DNA from: CAYQTL01 sp964420405
GTDB taxonomy: Bacteria; Acidobacteriota; Thermoanaerobaculia; Thermoanaerobaculales; Sulfomarinibacteraceae
Direction: 5' to 3'
Assembly: GCA_964420405.1 (NCBI GenBank)
Contig: CAYQTL010000017.1
Coordinates: 1-64,000 of the forward strand
DNA length: 64,000 nucleotides
The translations under genes and the position numbers were made by a program. Below the pieces are notes generated by a model. The model saw only the letters and a program-made list of their open reading frames with translations. It was not told the DNA's origin and ran no database searches. Positions 32,434 through 41,928 of the stretch are shown one piece after another. Every line of letters starts with the position of its first letter. Within the stretch, counting starts at the first letter, position 1.

Positions 32434-32964
32434 TCAGCCGCCCACCGCGCCGAACACGGCTGTCATGAAGTCCGGCAGGTCGTCCGGCCCCTGCGCGGTG
32501 ACCATCCGGCCGTCGACCACGAACCGCGAGTCGATCCACTCGGCGCCGGCGTTGACGAGGTCGTCGCGGATCGCCGGCACGCTGGTGACCCGCATCCCGC
32601 GGACGATGCCCGCCGAGATCGGCACCCAGCCCGCGTGGCAGATGTACGCCACCACGCCGCCCGACTCCCACACCCGGCGCACCAGGTCCAGGCACGCCCG
32701 GTGCCGCCGCAGCCTGTCCGGAGCGTAGCCGCCCGGCACCACCACCAGGCCCACGCCGGCCGGGTCCACGTCGGCGAAGGCGACGTCGGCGCGCACCGGG
32801 TAGCCCTCCTTCGAGCGGTAGACGACATCGGCGGCGGCTCCCACCACCTGCACCGTCCACCCCGCCTCGATCAGGCGCAGGCGCGGGTAGTGCAGCTCGA
32901 GGTTCTCGTACTGGTCGTCCGCCAGGATGACGGCGCGCGGTTCGGAGCTCGGAGAAGCGGTCAT
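32434..32964 (-). CDS. DJ-1/PfpI-family protein (glutamine-amidotransferase-like)
   Basis: 176 residues. The nucleophile elbow is AYICHAGWV with Cys109-His110. The acidic partner is Glu20 in DDQYENLELHYP, close to the family's usual Glu. Members are intracellular proteases/deglycases or glyoxalases active in stress. GGGAGGGAG lies upstream of the ATG at 32964. It is the first gene of a pair with the ZIP transporter. Confidence 0.9.
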   Translation of the reverse strand: MTASPSSEPRAVILADDQYENLELHYPRLRLIEAGWTVQVVGAAADVVYRSKEGYPVRADVAFADVDPAGVGLVVVPGGYAPDRLRRHRACLDLVRRVWESGGVVAYICHAGWVPISAGIVRGMRVTSVPAIRDDLVNAGAEWIDSRFVVDGRMVTAQGPDDLPDFMTAVFGAVGG

Positions 32965-33667
32965 CGTGTCTCCCTCCCGGTCCACGGGCGCGGCTGCGCC
33001 CCGCACCGGACCGACTCCGCTCCAGCCTGCCGGCGTCGCCCGCTCCCGGCCATGCAGGCCCCTCCGATCGTGCCGTCGGGGGATTCCCCCGGGAGCAGAG
33101 TGGATCGGCGTGCCGGCAGGGCTCCCGCGCCCGCGTCCGTGCGCGTCCGTGTCCGATGCCGCGTCAGCGGCAGCACGCAGCGGGCCACCAGTCCGACCCC
33201 GATCCCGACGAGCACGGAGATCCATGCGCACGCGCCGACTCGGCCCGCTGCCGCCGCCATCCGACGCTGTCCCCGTCGCTGCCGCTGATCCCCGACGCCA
33301 CCATCGGGACGAAATCGGAATCAGGATCGGAGGCGGCTGCGACCGGATCGGGACGCGGGGACACGAACGCGGAGCGCCGCGCGCCCGTCGGGTCCCGGGA
33401 CCCCGTCCTGCGGGGCGCCGGCCTCTCGGGGATCCCCCGGCGGCTGATCGGGGGGCGGTCTCGATTCCGCCCAGCCGGCGACGACGTCGATGATGAGACG
33501 TGGACGGTACGAGCGACGTGACTGCGGACCAGCAGCGGCGGCGGCAGCGCGATCTGGTGCGCTCCTGGTCGAGCGCCCGCGGCTCGGGCGCGCCGCTTCG
33601 CTCCGGACGGACGCGACCGCGCGCCGAGACCTGCGCGCACGACCGCTGCGCACCGACGGGAGGCAAC
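32965..33667. other. 703-bp spacer with repeats and no intact gene
   Basis: The spacer holds a repeat arm (33119-33175), degenerate CATCGGGA/GATCGG units (33302-33356) and several G+C-rich palindromes. On the minus strand, a frame from 33260 reads WISVLVGIGVGLVARCVLP, then repeat-derived Arg-Thr dipeptides, then LLPGESPDGTIGGACMAG. This resembles a disrupted small YeaQ/GlsB-type membrane protein. No ribosome-binding site supports it as an active gene. Confidence 0.5.
33119..33175. repeat. Dispersed repeat arm, copy in the 33-kb spacer
   Basis: CGCGCCCGCGTCCGTGCGCG followed by TCCGTGTCCGATGCCGCG and CAGCGG resembles the arm found at 8395-8406 and 45741-45777 (GCGTCCGTGCC...CGATG...CAGCGG). 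It is more diverged than those. No full complementary arm is obvious nearby. Confidence 0.45.
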
Positions 33668-33976
33668 GTGCAGCTCGTGACAGGCTCCCTGGTCGACGAC
33701 GGACACGGCTACGTGATCGGCAGGATCGAGGTCGAGTGCCGGGCAGAGGTCGGCGCGGCCTGCGCGCGCCTCGTCGAGGCGTACCACTCCCGCCTCGACG
33801 TGTTCGAGGTCGTCCCGTGCGAGCCGGGTCGGGACGGCGGATGCCGGCGGCTTCTGGTCGGCGTCCAGTGCGCCGCCGACGACGCGCGCCACGTCTGGGA
33901 TCTGCTCGAGGAGCGGCTCCGCACCGAGCAGGGGCTGTCGCTGTCCGGTCCACGGCCGGCGGCCCTGCACGGCTGA
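33668..33976 (+). CDS. Small conserved-looking protein of unknown function
   Basis: 102 residues, GTG start preceded by GGGAGGCAAC. The sequence shows an alternating hydrophobic pattern (GYVIGRIEVECRAEVGAACARLVEAYHSRLDVF in part) with four cysteines and a plausible mixed alpha/beta fold. It is followed 26 bp later by the site-2 protease gene and may be co-transcribed. Reading frame is open further upstream to 33500, but that part has repeat-like composition and no start signal. I do not recognise the family. Confidence 0.6.
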   Translation: MQLVTGSLVDDGHGYVIGRIEVECRAEVGAACARLVEAYHSRLDVFEVVPCEPGRDGGCRRLLVGVQCAADDARHVWDLLEERLRTEQGLSLSGPRPAALHG

Positions 33977-34002
33977 ACCCGATTCCCCCCCGGAGGCGAC
34001 CC

Positions 34003-35166
34003 ATGTTCGGCAAACGGTTCCATCTCTTCACCCTGTTCGGGTTCAAGGTCCGGCTCGACGCGAGCTGGTTCCTGATCTTCGTGCTGGTGGCCTGGTCGTT
34101 GGCGGCTGGGCTGTTCCCGGCGGTGTACCCGGACCTTGGAACCGGCGTCTACTGGCTGATGGGGATCGCCGGCTCGATCGGGCTGTTCGCCGCGGTGGTG
34201 GTCCACGAGTTCGCCCACTCGCTGGTGGCCCGCCGCCACGGCATGCCGATGGAGGGGATCACCCTGTTCCTGTTCGGCGGGGTGGCGGAGATGACCGACG
34301 AGCCGCCGGACGCGGGCGTCGAGTTCAAGGTCGCGGTGGCCGGTCCGCTGACCTCCATCGCGATCGGCGCCGCGTGCTTCGCGGTTCTCGCGCTCGCAGG
34401 CGGCGACTGGCCCGACGCTCTCGAGGGCGTGGTCCGCTACCTGGCGGAGATCAACCTGGTGGTGGCGGCCTTCAACCTGCTGCCCGCCTTCCCGCTCGAC
34501 GGCGGTCGCGTGCTGCGCTCGATCCTCTGGAAGATCAAGGGCAACCTCCGCTGGGCGACGCGCATCACCTCCCAGGTGGGCGCCGGGTTCGGCTCGGCGC
34601 TGATCGTCCTGGCGCTGGTGGTGGTGCTGCTCGGCAACCTCCTCGGCGGCGTGTGGATGTTCCTGATCGGCCTGTTCCTCCGCCACGCCGCCCAGTCCTC
34701 CTACCGCCAGCTGCTGCTGCGGCGCGCTCTCGAGGGGGAGCCGGTCCGTCGCTTCATGCACGACGACCCGGTGGCCGTGCCCCGGGGGATCTCGGTCCGG
34801 CAGCTCGTCGACGACTACGTCTACCGCACCCACCACAAGCTGTACCCGGTCCTCGACGGCGACCGGCTCGTCGGATGCGTGACGACCCGCGACGTCCAGC
34901 GGATGCCGGCCGAGGAGTGGGGGTCCAACACCGTCGGCGCCATCATGTCCGACTGCCACGAGAGCAACACCGTCGCCCCGGACGCGGACGCGATGGACGC
35001 GCTGTCCCGGATGCGGCGGAGCAACACCACCAGGCTGCTCGTCGTGGAGGGTGGCGAACGGCTCGCCGGCATCCTCACCATGAAGGACCTGCTCCAGTTC
35101 TTCTCGCTCAAGCTCGAGCTGGAGATGGACGAGCCCGTCGCCGAGCGGAGCGGCGTCTCCCGCTGA
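34003..35166 (+). CDS. Site-2 protease (M50 family) with C-terminal CBS domain pair
   Basis: 387 residues. Six membrane helices include the zinc motif VVHEFAHSLVARRHG (about 66-80) and the second metal-ligand motif NLLPAFPLDGGRVLRS (about 160-175). Two CBS domains occupy roughly 255-375, ending in GILTMKDLLQFF. Such SpoIVFB/Rip3-type proteases cut transmembrane anti-sigma factors or pro-proteins, with the CBS pair sensing adenylates. CGGAGG lies before the ATG. Confidence 0.92.
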   Translation: MFGKRFHLFTLFGFKVRLDASWFLIFVLVAWSLAAGLFPAVYPDLGTGVYWLMGIAGSIGLFAAVVVHEFAHSLVARRHGMPMEGITLFLFGGVAEMTDEPPDAGVEFKVAVAGPLTSIAIGAACFAVLALAGGDWPDALEGVVRYLAEINLVVAAFNLLPAFPLDGGRVLRSILWKIKGNLRWATRITSQVGAGFGSALIVLALVVVLLGNLLGGVWMFLIGLFLRHAAQSSYRQLLLRRALEGEPVRRFMHDDPVAVPRGISVRQLVDDYVYRTHHKLYPVLDGDRLVGCVTTRDVQRMPAEEWGSNTVGAIMSDCHESNTVAPDADAMDALSRMRRSNTTRLLVVEGGERLAGILTMKDLLQFFSLKLELEMDEPVAERSGVSR

Positions 35167-35189
35167 GGCGAGACGTCGTTCCGCACCGA

Positions 35190-35245
35190 GTCGGGATTTC
35201 CGGCGCTCGGCCGATCCGGTTCCCGATCCCGTTCCCGATCCCGAC
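35190..35245. terminator. Inverted repeat with GATCCC units between convergent genes
   Basis: GTCGGGAT (35190-35197) pairs with ATCCCGAC (35238-35245). The intervening segment contains further GTTCCC/GATCCC units. It lies in the 143-bp spacer between the protease and transporter genes and could act as a bidirectional terminator. It belongs to the GGGATC repeat family. Confidence 0.5.
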
Positions 35246-35309
35246 GGTGGGTCCGAGACTCGACGTCCTCGACGGGGCGAGCCGTGGCGTCCTCCTCAGC
35301 CGCCGCCGC

Positions 35310-37127
35310 TCAGAACGGGAAGAACAGCGGCAGCACGAGGGCGGCGACCGCGGTCATCACCAGCACCAACGGGCCGCCGACCCGTAGAAAATCCGTGACA
35401 CGGTAGCCTCCGGGCGCGTAGATGAAGACGTTGGTCTGGTACCCCATCGGGGTCGCGAAGCTGTTGGAGGCCGCGAACATGACCGCCACGACGAACGGCA
35501 TCGCCGAGACGCCGAGGTCGTCCGCGGTGGCGATCGCGATCGGTGTCAGGACGATGGCGGCGGCGTTGTTGGTGACCATCGCCGTCAGCACGCTGGCGAG
35601 CAGGTAGAAGGTGCCGAGCACGCCGGTCGGGCCGAGGCCTCGCACAGCCTCGAGGATCGCCGCCGCGAGGTAGTCTCCGGCACCGGTGGCCTCGAGGGCG
35701 GCGCCGAGACCGAGCAGCGAGCCGAGCAGCACGATCACCTGCCAGTCCATGTTCTCGTAGACCTCTTCCACGTGTACGCAGCCGGTCAGCACCATCGCCA
35801 ACATCCCCAGCAGGGCGGCCACCATGATCGAGACGACGCCGGTCGCGGCCGTGACCACCACCGCGAGCATGATCCCGACGGCCACCGCCATCCGCTCCGT
35901 GCGCCGCGGCGGCAGGTCCACCATTCCCAGCAGCGCGAAGTCGCCGCTCTCGTGCAGTGCCTGCAGCCGGTCGAGGGGCCCGCGGAACAGCAGGATGTCG
36001 CCGGAGTCCAGCTCGAGCTCCCCGATCGGCTCCCGCAGCTCCTCGCCGTGCCGCTCCATGGCCAGCACCGACACCGCGTCGGACAGCCTTCGGCGGAGGT
36101 GGCGGAGGTCGTGGCCGATCGCCCGGGACCGCGGGGCGACGAGCATCTCCGCCGTCCGAAGCTCGGTCTCCAGCCGGTCGTGCTCGCCGAGACGGGAGGC
36201 GGTGTGCTCCGCCGCGAGCTGGTCGTCCGCCTCGAGCGCGACGATCTGCTCGAGCGCGCCGCTGACCAGCAGCCGATCCCCCTCCTCGAGCGGGAGATCG
36301 TCGTCCGGCAGTCGCCGGTCGCCGTCGCGGATCAGGCCCAGCAGCCGGACGTCGAACCGATCCTCCAGCTCCGCGTCTGCCAGCACCGTTCCGGCAAGCT
36401 CCGAGCCCGCGGGGACCCGCATCTCGGAGAGGTACTCCCGCAATCCCCGACTGATGGGCGTGTCGCCCTGGGGCTCACGATGGGGCGTCAGCCATCGCCC
36501 CACGGTCAGCAGGTAACCGATCCCGACGACCGCCAGGACCGCCGCCGCGGGCGTGATCTCGAACAGGCCGATCCGGTCCAGTCCGTGGTCGAGGACCATC
36601 CCGGCGACCAGCAGGTTGGTGCTGGTCCCGATCAGGGTCAGAGTGCCTCCGAGCTGGCTGCCGTAGGACAGGGGCATCAGCAACCGCGAGGCGGCGACGC
36701 CGCTGCGGCGCGACAGACCGACCACCATCGGGATCAGCACCGCCACGGCGGCGGTGTTGTTGATGAGCGCGCTGACGGGCACGATCATCGCCACGATCGC
36801 CACGAGCATCCGCGCCTCGCTGTCGCCGGCCAGCCGCTCGATCCAGCGGCCCAGCAGGTCGACGGCGCCGGTGCGCAGCAGGCCGGTCGACAGCCCGAGG
36901 ACCAGCGCCACCGTCACCACCGCCTCGTTGGCGAAGCCAGACACCGCCTCGCCCGGTGGCACCAGACCGAGCAAGGCGACGGCGGCCACCGTCATCAGGC
37001 CCACCACCTCGAGCCGCAGCCGTCCCCACAGGAACAGCACGAACGCCCCGCCGCACACGGCGAGCGTCGCTACGATCTCGGACGTCAGCTGGGGAACCCC
37101 GTCCATCGGCACCGCCGACGCTATCAC
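35310..37127 (-). CDS. SLC13/DASS-type anion permease with two RCK_C (TrkA-C) domains
   Basis: 605 residues. The two membrane halves contain the SNT-like motifs NNTAAVAVLIPMVVG, GTLTLIGTSTNLLVAG and TNNAAAIVLTPIAIA, NSFATPMGYQTNVFIYAPG. Between them are two RCK_C domains (about 225-300 and 310-395). Related proteins transport dicarboxylates or sulfate. Start is uncertain: GTG 37127 or ATG 37106, neither with a clear ribosome-binding site. It is divergent from the RND operon. Confidence 0.88.
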   Translation of the reverse strand: MIASAVPMDGVPQLTSEIVATLAVCGGAFVLFLWGRLRLEVVGLMTVAAVALLGLVPPGEAVSGFANEAVVTVALVLGLSTGLLRTGAVDLLGRWIERLAGDSEARMLVAIVAMIVPVSALINNTAAVAVLIPMVVGLSRRSGVAASRLLMPLSYGSQLGGTLTLIGTSTNLLVAGMVLDHGLDRIGLFEITPAAAVLAVVGIGYLLTVGRWLTPHREPQGDTPISRGLREYLSEMRVPAGSELAGTVLADAELEDRFDVRLLGLIRDGDRRLPDDDLPLEEGDRLLVSGALEQIVALEADDQLAAEHTASRLGEHDRLETELRTAEMLVAPRSRAIGHDLRHLRRRLSDAVSVLAMERHGEELREPIGELELDSGDILLFRGPLDRLQALHESGDFALLGMVDLPPRRTERMAVAVGIMLAVVVTAATGVVSIMVAALLGMLAMVLTGCVHVEEVYENMDWQVIVLLGSLLGLGAALEATGAGDYLAAAILEAVRGLGPTGVLGTFYLLASVLTAMVTNNAAAIVLTPIAIATADDLGVSAMPFVVAVMFAASNSFATPMGYQTNVFIYAPGGYRVTDFLRVGGPLVLVMTAVAALVLPLFFPF

Positions 37128-37250
37128 CGCATGCGAGCGGCTACGCTCGGGGCACGCCCGGTGGCGCCGGAGGGTGTCGACCGATCGCGCGGGCGAGGGC
37201 GCCGGTTAGGCTTCGGAACGGGCCCCGGGACCGGGAGCCGGAGGTGGAAG

Positions 37251-38531
37251 GTGCCGCCCCCGGCCGTCGCCCTGCCGGGTTCCCGGCGCCTGCACCGACC
37301 CCGGAGGTTCGAGATCCGACACCACGATCGTCGCCAGCACCCGCCTCCAGCCATTGCGGTCGCATCCCTCCCAGGCCACGGGTCGCGGCTGCCAGGCAGA
37401 CCGCGCCGGCGGCGCCGCCAGGGGGCGACGGCCGCCGCGACCGTAGTCGTCGTCGGCCTCGCTGCAGTCGGCTGCGGGGGCGGCGAGGGCCCGGCAGTGG
37501 ACGAGGGCCCGAGGAAGGTCCCGGTGGAGACCGTCGCCGTCGAAGCGGAGACCCTCCGCGACACGGTCACCGGCACCGGCGCGATCGAGGCCGTCCGCAC
37601 CGTCGAGCTGCGCGCCGAGGTGACGGGCGTCGTCGAGTCGTTGCGGTTCGAGGAGGGCTCGCCCGTGACACGTGGCGAGGTCCTGGCCCGGGTCGACACC
37701 GAGCCCGTTCGACGGGAGCTCGCCGCGCGCCGGTCGGCCACCGCCGCGGCCGAGGCGCGCATGCGCCTCGCGGAGCGGACGCTCGCGCGGGTCACGACGC
37801 TGTACGAGCGCGGCTCGGCAAGCCCGGACGAGCTCGACCGCGCCACCAGCTCGTTCCAGGAGGCCGAGTCGACGGTCGCCCGGCTGCGTTCCGAGGTGGA
37901 GGCTCTCCGGGAGCGGATCGCCGACGCCGAGGTGCGCGCTCCGGCCGACGGCCGGGTGGCGGAGCGGCTGGTGGACCCGGGCAGCTTCGTCGAGGCCGGG
38001 AGCCCGCTGGTGGTGCTCTACACCACCGACCTGCTGGAGATCACCTTCAGCCTGCCGGAGGCGGTCGCCGGCCGGCTCGAGACGGGCCAGGAGGTCCGGG
38101 CTCGGGTGGCCTCCGCCGGCGAGGCGCCCGTGACGGGTCGGGTCCGGTTCGTGAGCCCCGCGGTCTCGCCGGCGACCCGGACCGTGCTCGTCAAGGCACC
38201 CGTGCAGGATCCCCCTGCGGACCTCCGGCCCGGCGCGTACGCCGCCGTCGAGGTGACCGTCGAGACGCGCGCGGACCGTCCGGTGGTGCCCGAGGAGGCC
38301 CTCGTCAGCACCCGCACCGGCTACCTCGTCTTCGTGGTCGACGACGACGGCGTCGCCCGCCGGCGCGACGTCCGGATCGGGCTGCGCGTGCCGGGCAGGG
38401 TCGAGCTGGCCGAGGGCGTCGCGGTGGGTGAGACCGTGGTCCGCGCCGGGCACATGGCACTTTCCGACGGCGACCCGGTCGAGATCGTGGAGGATCTGCC
38501 GGGCGCCGGCGTTGGAGAGCTGCCCCGGTGA
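37251..38531 (+). CDS. RND efflux periplasmic adaptor (membrane fusion protein), lipoprotein
   Basis: About 427 residues from GTG 37251, which has GGAGGTGGAAG upstream. A hydrophobic stretch (ATVVVVGLAAVGCGG) ends in a lipobox Cys near residue 76. It is followed by the adaptor core: a biotinyl/lipoyl half (VETVAVEAETLRDTV), a coiled-coil hairpin (about 140-205) and beta-barrel segments. The N-terminal extension before the signal peptide is unusually long, so the real start may be later. It links the inner-membrane pump to the outer-membrane channel. Its stop overlaps the pump start. Confidence 0.9.
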   Translation: MPPPAVALPGSRRLHRPRRFEIRHHDRRQHPPPAIAVASLPGHGSRLPGRPRRRRRQGATAAATVVVVGLAAVGCGGGEGPAVDEGPRKVPVETVAVEAETLRDTVTGTGAIEAVRTVELRAEVTGVVESLRFEEGSPVTRGEVLARVDTEPVRRELAARRSATAAAEARMRLAERTLARVTTLYERGSASPDELDRATSSFQEAESTVARLRSEVEALRERIADAEVRAPADGRVAERLVDPGSFVEAGSPLVVLYTTDLLEITFSLPEAVAGRLETGQEVRARVASAGEAPVTGRVRFVSPAVSPATRTVLVKAPVQDPPADLRPGAYAAVEVTVETRADRPVVPEEALVSTRTGYLVFVVDDDGVARRRDVRIGLRVPGRVELAEGVAVGETVVRAGHMALSDGDPVEIVEDLPGAGVGELPR

Positions 38532-41500
38532 TCTGGAACCTGTGCATCCGCAGGCCGGTGGCGACGGTGGTGGTGTTCCTCGTGATCGCCATCTTCGGGG
38601 TCTACGGCTACCTGCAGATGCCGGTCCGCGAGGTGCCCGACATCGAGTTCCCGATCGTCAGCGTCAACGTGGTGCTTCCTGGCGCGGAGCCGGAGGTCGT
38701 CGAGACCGAGATCATCGAGCCGCTCGAAGAGGAGATCAACACCATCGAGGGCCTCAAGACGCTCACCTCCACGGCCCGCGAGCAGGTCGGCACCGTCACC
38801 GCCGAGTTCGAGCTGTGGCGCGACATCGACATCGCCGCCCAGGACGTCCGCGACCGGGTCGAGCGGGCGCGGCGCGACCTGCCCGACGACATCGAGTCGC
38901 CGATCGTCTCCAAGCTCGACCCCGACGCCCGCGCGATCATGTGGATCGCGCTGACGGGCGACGAGCGGTGGGATACCGTCCGGCTCACCGAGTACGCCGA
39001 CAAGGTGCTCAAGGACCGGCTGGAGAACCTGCGCGGCGTCGGCCGGATCCAGATCGGCGGCGAGCGCCTGTACGCCGTCCGGCTGCGGCTCGACCCCGAC
39101 CTGCTGGCCGGTCACGGCCTCACCGTTGGTGACGTCCTCGCCACCGTCCGGGCCAACAACGTCGACATCCCGTCCGGCCGGATCGAAAGCGAGATGCGCG
39201 AGTTCCTCGTGACCACCGAGGGCCAGTTCGCGGCGCCGGAGCCGATGAACGACCTGATCGTCGCGGTCCGCGACGGCGTCCCGATCCGGATCGGGGACGT
39301 CGGCGAGGTCGTCGGCGGAGTCGAGAACGACCGCCAGGTGGCGCGCCTGTCCGGCGAGCCGTCCGTCGGCCTCGGCGTCGTCAAGCAGTCCGACGCCAAC
39401 ACGGTCGCGCTGGCCGACACCGTGCGGGAGCGGATCGCCGCCCTGTCCGAGGACTTCCCCCCGGGGCTGTCGTACATCATCGCGTCGGACGACTCCACCT
39501 ACATCGCCTCGTCGATCCGCGACCTGCTGTTCACCATCGGGCTCGCCACCGCGCTCGTGTTCCTGGTGGTCCTGTTCTTCCTGCGCACCGGCTGGGGCAC
39601 GGTGATCACCACCATCGCCATCCCCACCTCCCTGCTCGGCGGAACCTCCCTGATGTGGATCCTCGGCTTCAGCGTCAACACCTTGACCATGCTCGGACTG
39701 ATCCTGGTGATCGGCATCGTGGTCGATGACGCGATCGTCATCCTCGAGAGCTGCTACCGCCAGCAGGAGCACGGCATGGAGCGGGGGCCCGCCGCCCAGG
39801 CCGGCACCACCGAGGTGGCGTTCGCGGCGATCGCCAACTCGCTGTCGCTGGCGGCGGTGTTCATCCCGGTGGCGTTCACCCAGGGGTTGATCGGCCGGTT
39901 CTTCCGGGAGTTCGGGCTCACGGTCGCCTCGACCGTGTTCGCCTCGACCCTCACCGCCCTGACGCTGACGCCGATGCTGTGCTCGCGGCTGCTGCGCGTG
40001 CCGGAGAAGCACGGCCGCTTCTACGCCATGACCGAGCGCCACTGGGAGCGGGTGGCCGGGGTCTACCGCTGGGTGCTCGACCGCGCGTTCGCCCACCGCA
40101 CCCTGACGGTGCTGATCGGCGTCGCGGTGCTCGCCCTGTCCATCCTCGCCTTCACCGGCCTGTCGACCGAGTTCCTGCCGACCGTCGACCGCTCAGAGTT
40201 CCTGATCTCCTTCGAGACCCCCGAGGGCGCGACCCTCGACGCCACCGACCGCTATGCGCGTCAGATCGAGGCCGTCCTGGCCGACGTCGACGAGATCGAG
40301 CACCAGTTCCTCGCCATCGGGCTCGCCCGCGGCGCAGGCCCGGGGGAGGTCAACAGCGGCATCGCGTTCGTACACCTGACGCCGCGCGGCGAGCGTGCGC
40401 GGCACCAGTCCGAGATCATGCAGGACGTGCGTGAGCGGCTCGGGCGGCTGCCCGCCGGGCGGGCGTACGTCATCGAGCCCTCCGCCGCCGGCCCGAGCGA
40501 GGCGCCCCTGCAGCTCGTCCTGCAGAGCACCCGCCTGGAGGAGATCGCCGAGCGCCAGGAGGAGGTCATGGCGTGGATGCGGCGCCGGGGGGAATTCGTC
40601 GGCGTCAACAGCGACCTCAAGATGAACAAGCCACAGGTCGACGTCGCCATCGACCGCGACCGGGCGTCGGAGCTCGGCATCACGGTGGCCGACGTCTCCA
40701 CCACCCTGCGGGATCTCCTCGGCGAGCCCGACGTGTCCGAGATCGAGCGCGCCAGCGAGCGCTACGAGGTGATCCCGGAGATCACCGGCGCCGGCCGGCT
40801 GGTGCCGTCGGACCTGCTCCGGCTGTACGTGCGCACGAGCGCTGGCGACCTCGTGTCCCTCGGCAACGTGGTGTCCCTGGCGGAGACCATCGGGCCGAGC
40901 GAGATCCACCACTTCAACCGGCTCCGGGCGGCGACCGTGTCGGCCTCGACGCCGCCGGGGGTCCCCCTCGGCGACGCCCTCCGGGTGCTCCAGGGGCACC
41001 TCGCAGAGGCGTTGCCGGAGACCTTCGAGTGGACCGTCACCGGACAGGCCCAAGACTTCCAGGAGTCGTTCTTCTACCTGACGATCGCACTCGTGTTCTC
41101 GGTGGTCTTCATCTACCTCGTGCTGTCCGCCCAGTTCGAGTCGTTCCTGCACCCGCTCACGATCCTGGTGGCCCTGCCGCTGGCGGGGATCGGCGCCTTC
41201 GGCGGCCTGTGGCTGCTCGGCATGACCTTCAACATCTACTCGTTCATCGGCGTCATCATGCTGATGGGCATGGCGACCAAGAACGCCATCCTGTTGATCG
41301 ACTACAGCAACGTGCTGCGGCGGCGCGGCCTCGGCGTCCTCGAGGCGGCCCGGGAGGCCGCCCGCGTGCGGCTGCGTCCCGTCCTCATGACGACCTTCTC
41401 GACAGTGCTCGGGATGCTGCCCATCGCGCTCGGCTTCGGCGCCGGCGGCGAGGCACGGGCGCCCCTCGGCGTCGCCGTCGCAGGCGGCCTGCTCGCCACC

Positions 41501-41620
41501 ACGTTCCTGACGATCGTGGTGGTGCCGGTGGTCTACACCCTGTTCGACGCCCTCCAGCGGCGGATCGTCCGCCTCGCCTCGTCGCGCGACGAGGACGCAC
41601 CTGCCGGGAGCCCGGCGTGA
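38528..41620 (+). CDS. RND multidrug efflux pump (HAE1/AcrB family)
   Basis: 1030 residues, the full length of AcrB-like pumps. It starts WNLCIRRPVATVVVFLV, with VREVPDIEFPIVSV after helix 1. Proton-relay acidic residues are in GIVVDDAIVILES and the lysine in GMATKNAILLIDYSN. The order MFP-pump-PII-like-TolC, all with GTGA overlaps, indicates one transcription unit. Substrates cannot be told from sequence; Asp-Asp in helix 4 argues for hydrophobic drugs over metals. Confidence 0.96.
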   Translation: MIWNLCIRRPVATVVVFLVIAIFGVYGYLQMPVREVPDIEFPIVSVNVVLPGAEPEVVETEIIEPLEEEINTIEGLKTLTSTAREQVGTVTAEFELWRDIDIAAQDVRDRVERARRDLPDDIESPIVSKLDPDARAIMWIALTGDERWDTVRLTEYADKVLKDRLENLRGVGRIQIGGERLYAVRLRLDPDLLAGHGLTVGDVLATVRANNVDIPSGRIESEMREFLVTTEGQFAAPEPMNDLIVAVRDGVPIRIGDVGEVVGGVENDRQVARLSGEPSVGLGVVKQSDANTVALADTVRERIAALSEDFPPGLSYIIASDDSTYIASSIRDLLFTIGLATALVFLVVLFFLRTGWGTVITTIAIPTSLLGGTSLMWILGFSVNTLTMLGLILVIGIVVDDAIVILESCYRQQEHGMERGPAAQAGTTEVAFAAIANSLSLAAVFIPVAFTQGLIGRFFREFGLTVASTVFASTLTALTLTPMLCSRLLRVPEKHGRFYAMTERHWERVAGVYRWVLDRAFAHRTLTVLIGVAVLALSILAFTGLSTEFLPTVDRSEFLISFETPEGATLDATDRYARQIEAVLADVDEIEHQFLAIGLARGAGPGEVNSGIAFVHLTPRGERARHQSEIMQDVRERLGRLPAGRAYVIEPSAAGPSEAPLQLVLQSTRLEEIAERQEEVMAWMRRRGEFVGVNSDLKMNKPQVDVAIDRDRASELGITVADVSTTLRDLLGEPDVSEIERASERYEVIPEITGAGRLVPSDLLRLYVRTSAGDLVSLGNVVSLAETIGPSEIHHFNRLRAATVSASTPPGVPLGDALRVLQGHLAEALPETFEWTVTGQAQDFQESFFYLTIALVFSVVFIYLVLSAQFESFLHPLTILVALPLAGIGAFGGLWLLGMTFNIYSFIGVIMLMGMATKNAILLIDYSNVLRRRGLGVLEAAREAARVRLRPVLMTTFSTVLGMLPIALGFGAGGEARAPLGVAVAGGLLATTFLTIVVVPVVYTLFDALQRRIVRLASSRDEDAPAGSPA

Positions 41621-41928
41621 AGCTGGTCCGGATCGCCGTCCAGGTGCAGTACGGCGACGCCGTCCAGGGGATCCTCGCCGACCTCGGGGTGCCCGCGTGG
41701 ACCCGCCACGAGCGGATCGGCGGCCGCGACGTCGACGGCCGCCACGACGGCTCGCAGGCGTTTCCAGGCAGCATGACGGCGCTCGTCGCCCGTGTCCCCG
41801 ACGACGAGGTCGGGCCGTTGCTCGACGCGCTCGAGGAGTTCCGGGGGGCGCGCGCCACCCACCGTCACCTGGAGGCGTACGTGGTGGCGGTCGAACGGTC
41901 TCTCCATCCCCGGGAGGACGAGCGGTGA
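41617..41928 (+). CDS. Small PII-like/DUF3240-like protein within the RND operon
   Basis: 103 residues with a beta-alpha-beta pattern (KLVRIAVQVQYGDAVQGILADLG...) and a hydrophobic end YVVAVERSL, similar in outline to PII paralogues found with RND pumps. It has no uridylylation-type Tyr loop. GTG start overlaps the pump's stop as GTGA. It could sense a ligand and modulate the pump. The assignment rests on length, pattern and context. Confidence 0.6.
   Translation: MKLVRIAVQVQYGDAVQGILADLGVPAWTRHERIGGRDVDGRHDGSQAFPGSMTALVARVPDDEVGPLLDALEEFRGARATHRHLEAYVVAVERSLHPREDER

Noticed and set aside
33500..33667. Upstream extension of the small unknown gene at 33668
   Set aside because: Arg/Ser-rich, repeat-like composition and no start signal, whereas GTG 33668 has a good ribosome-binding site.
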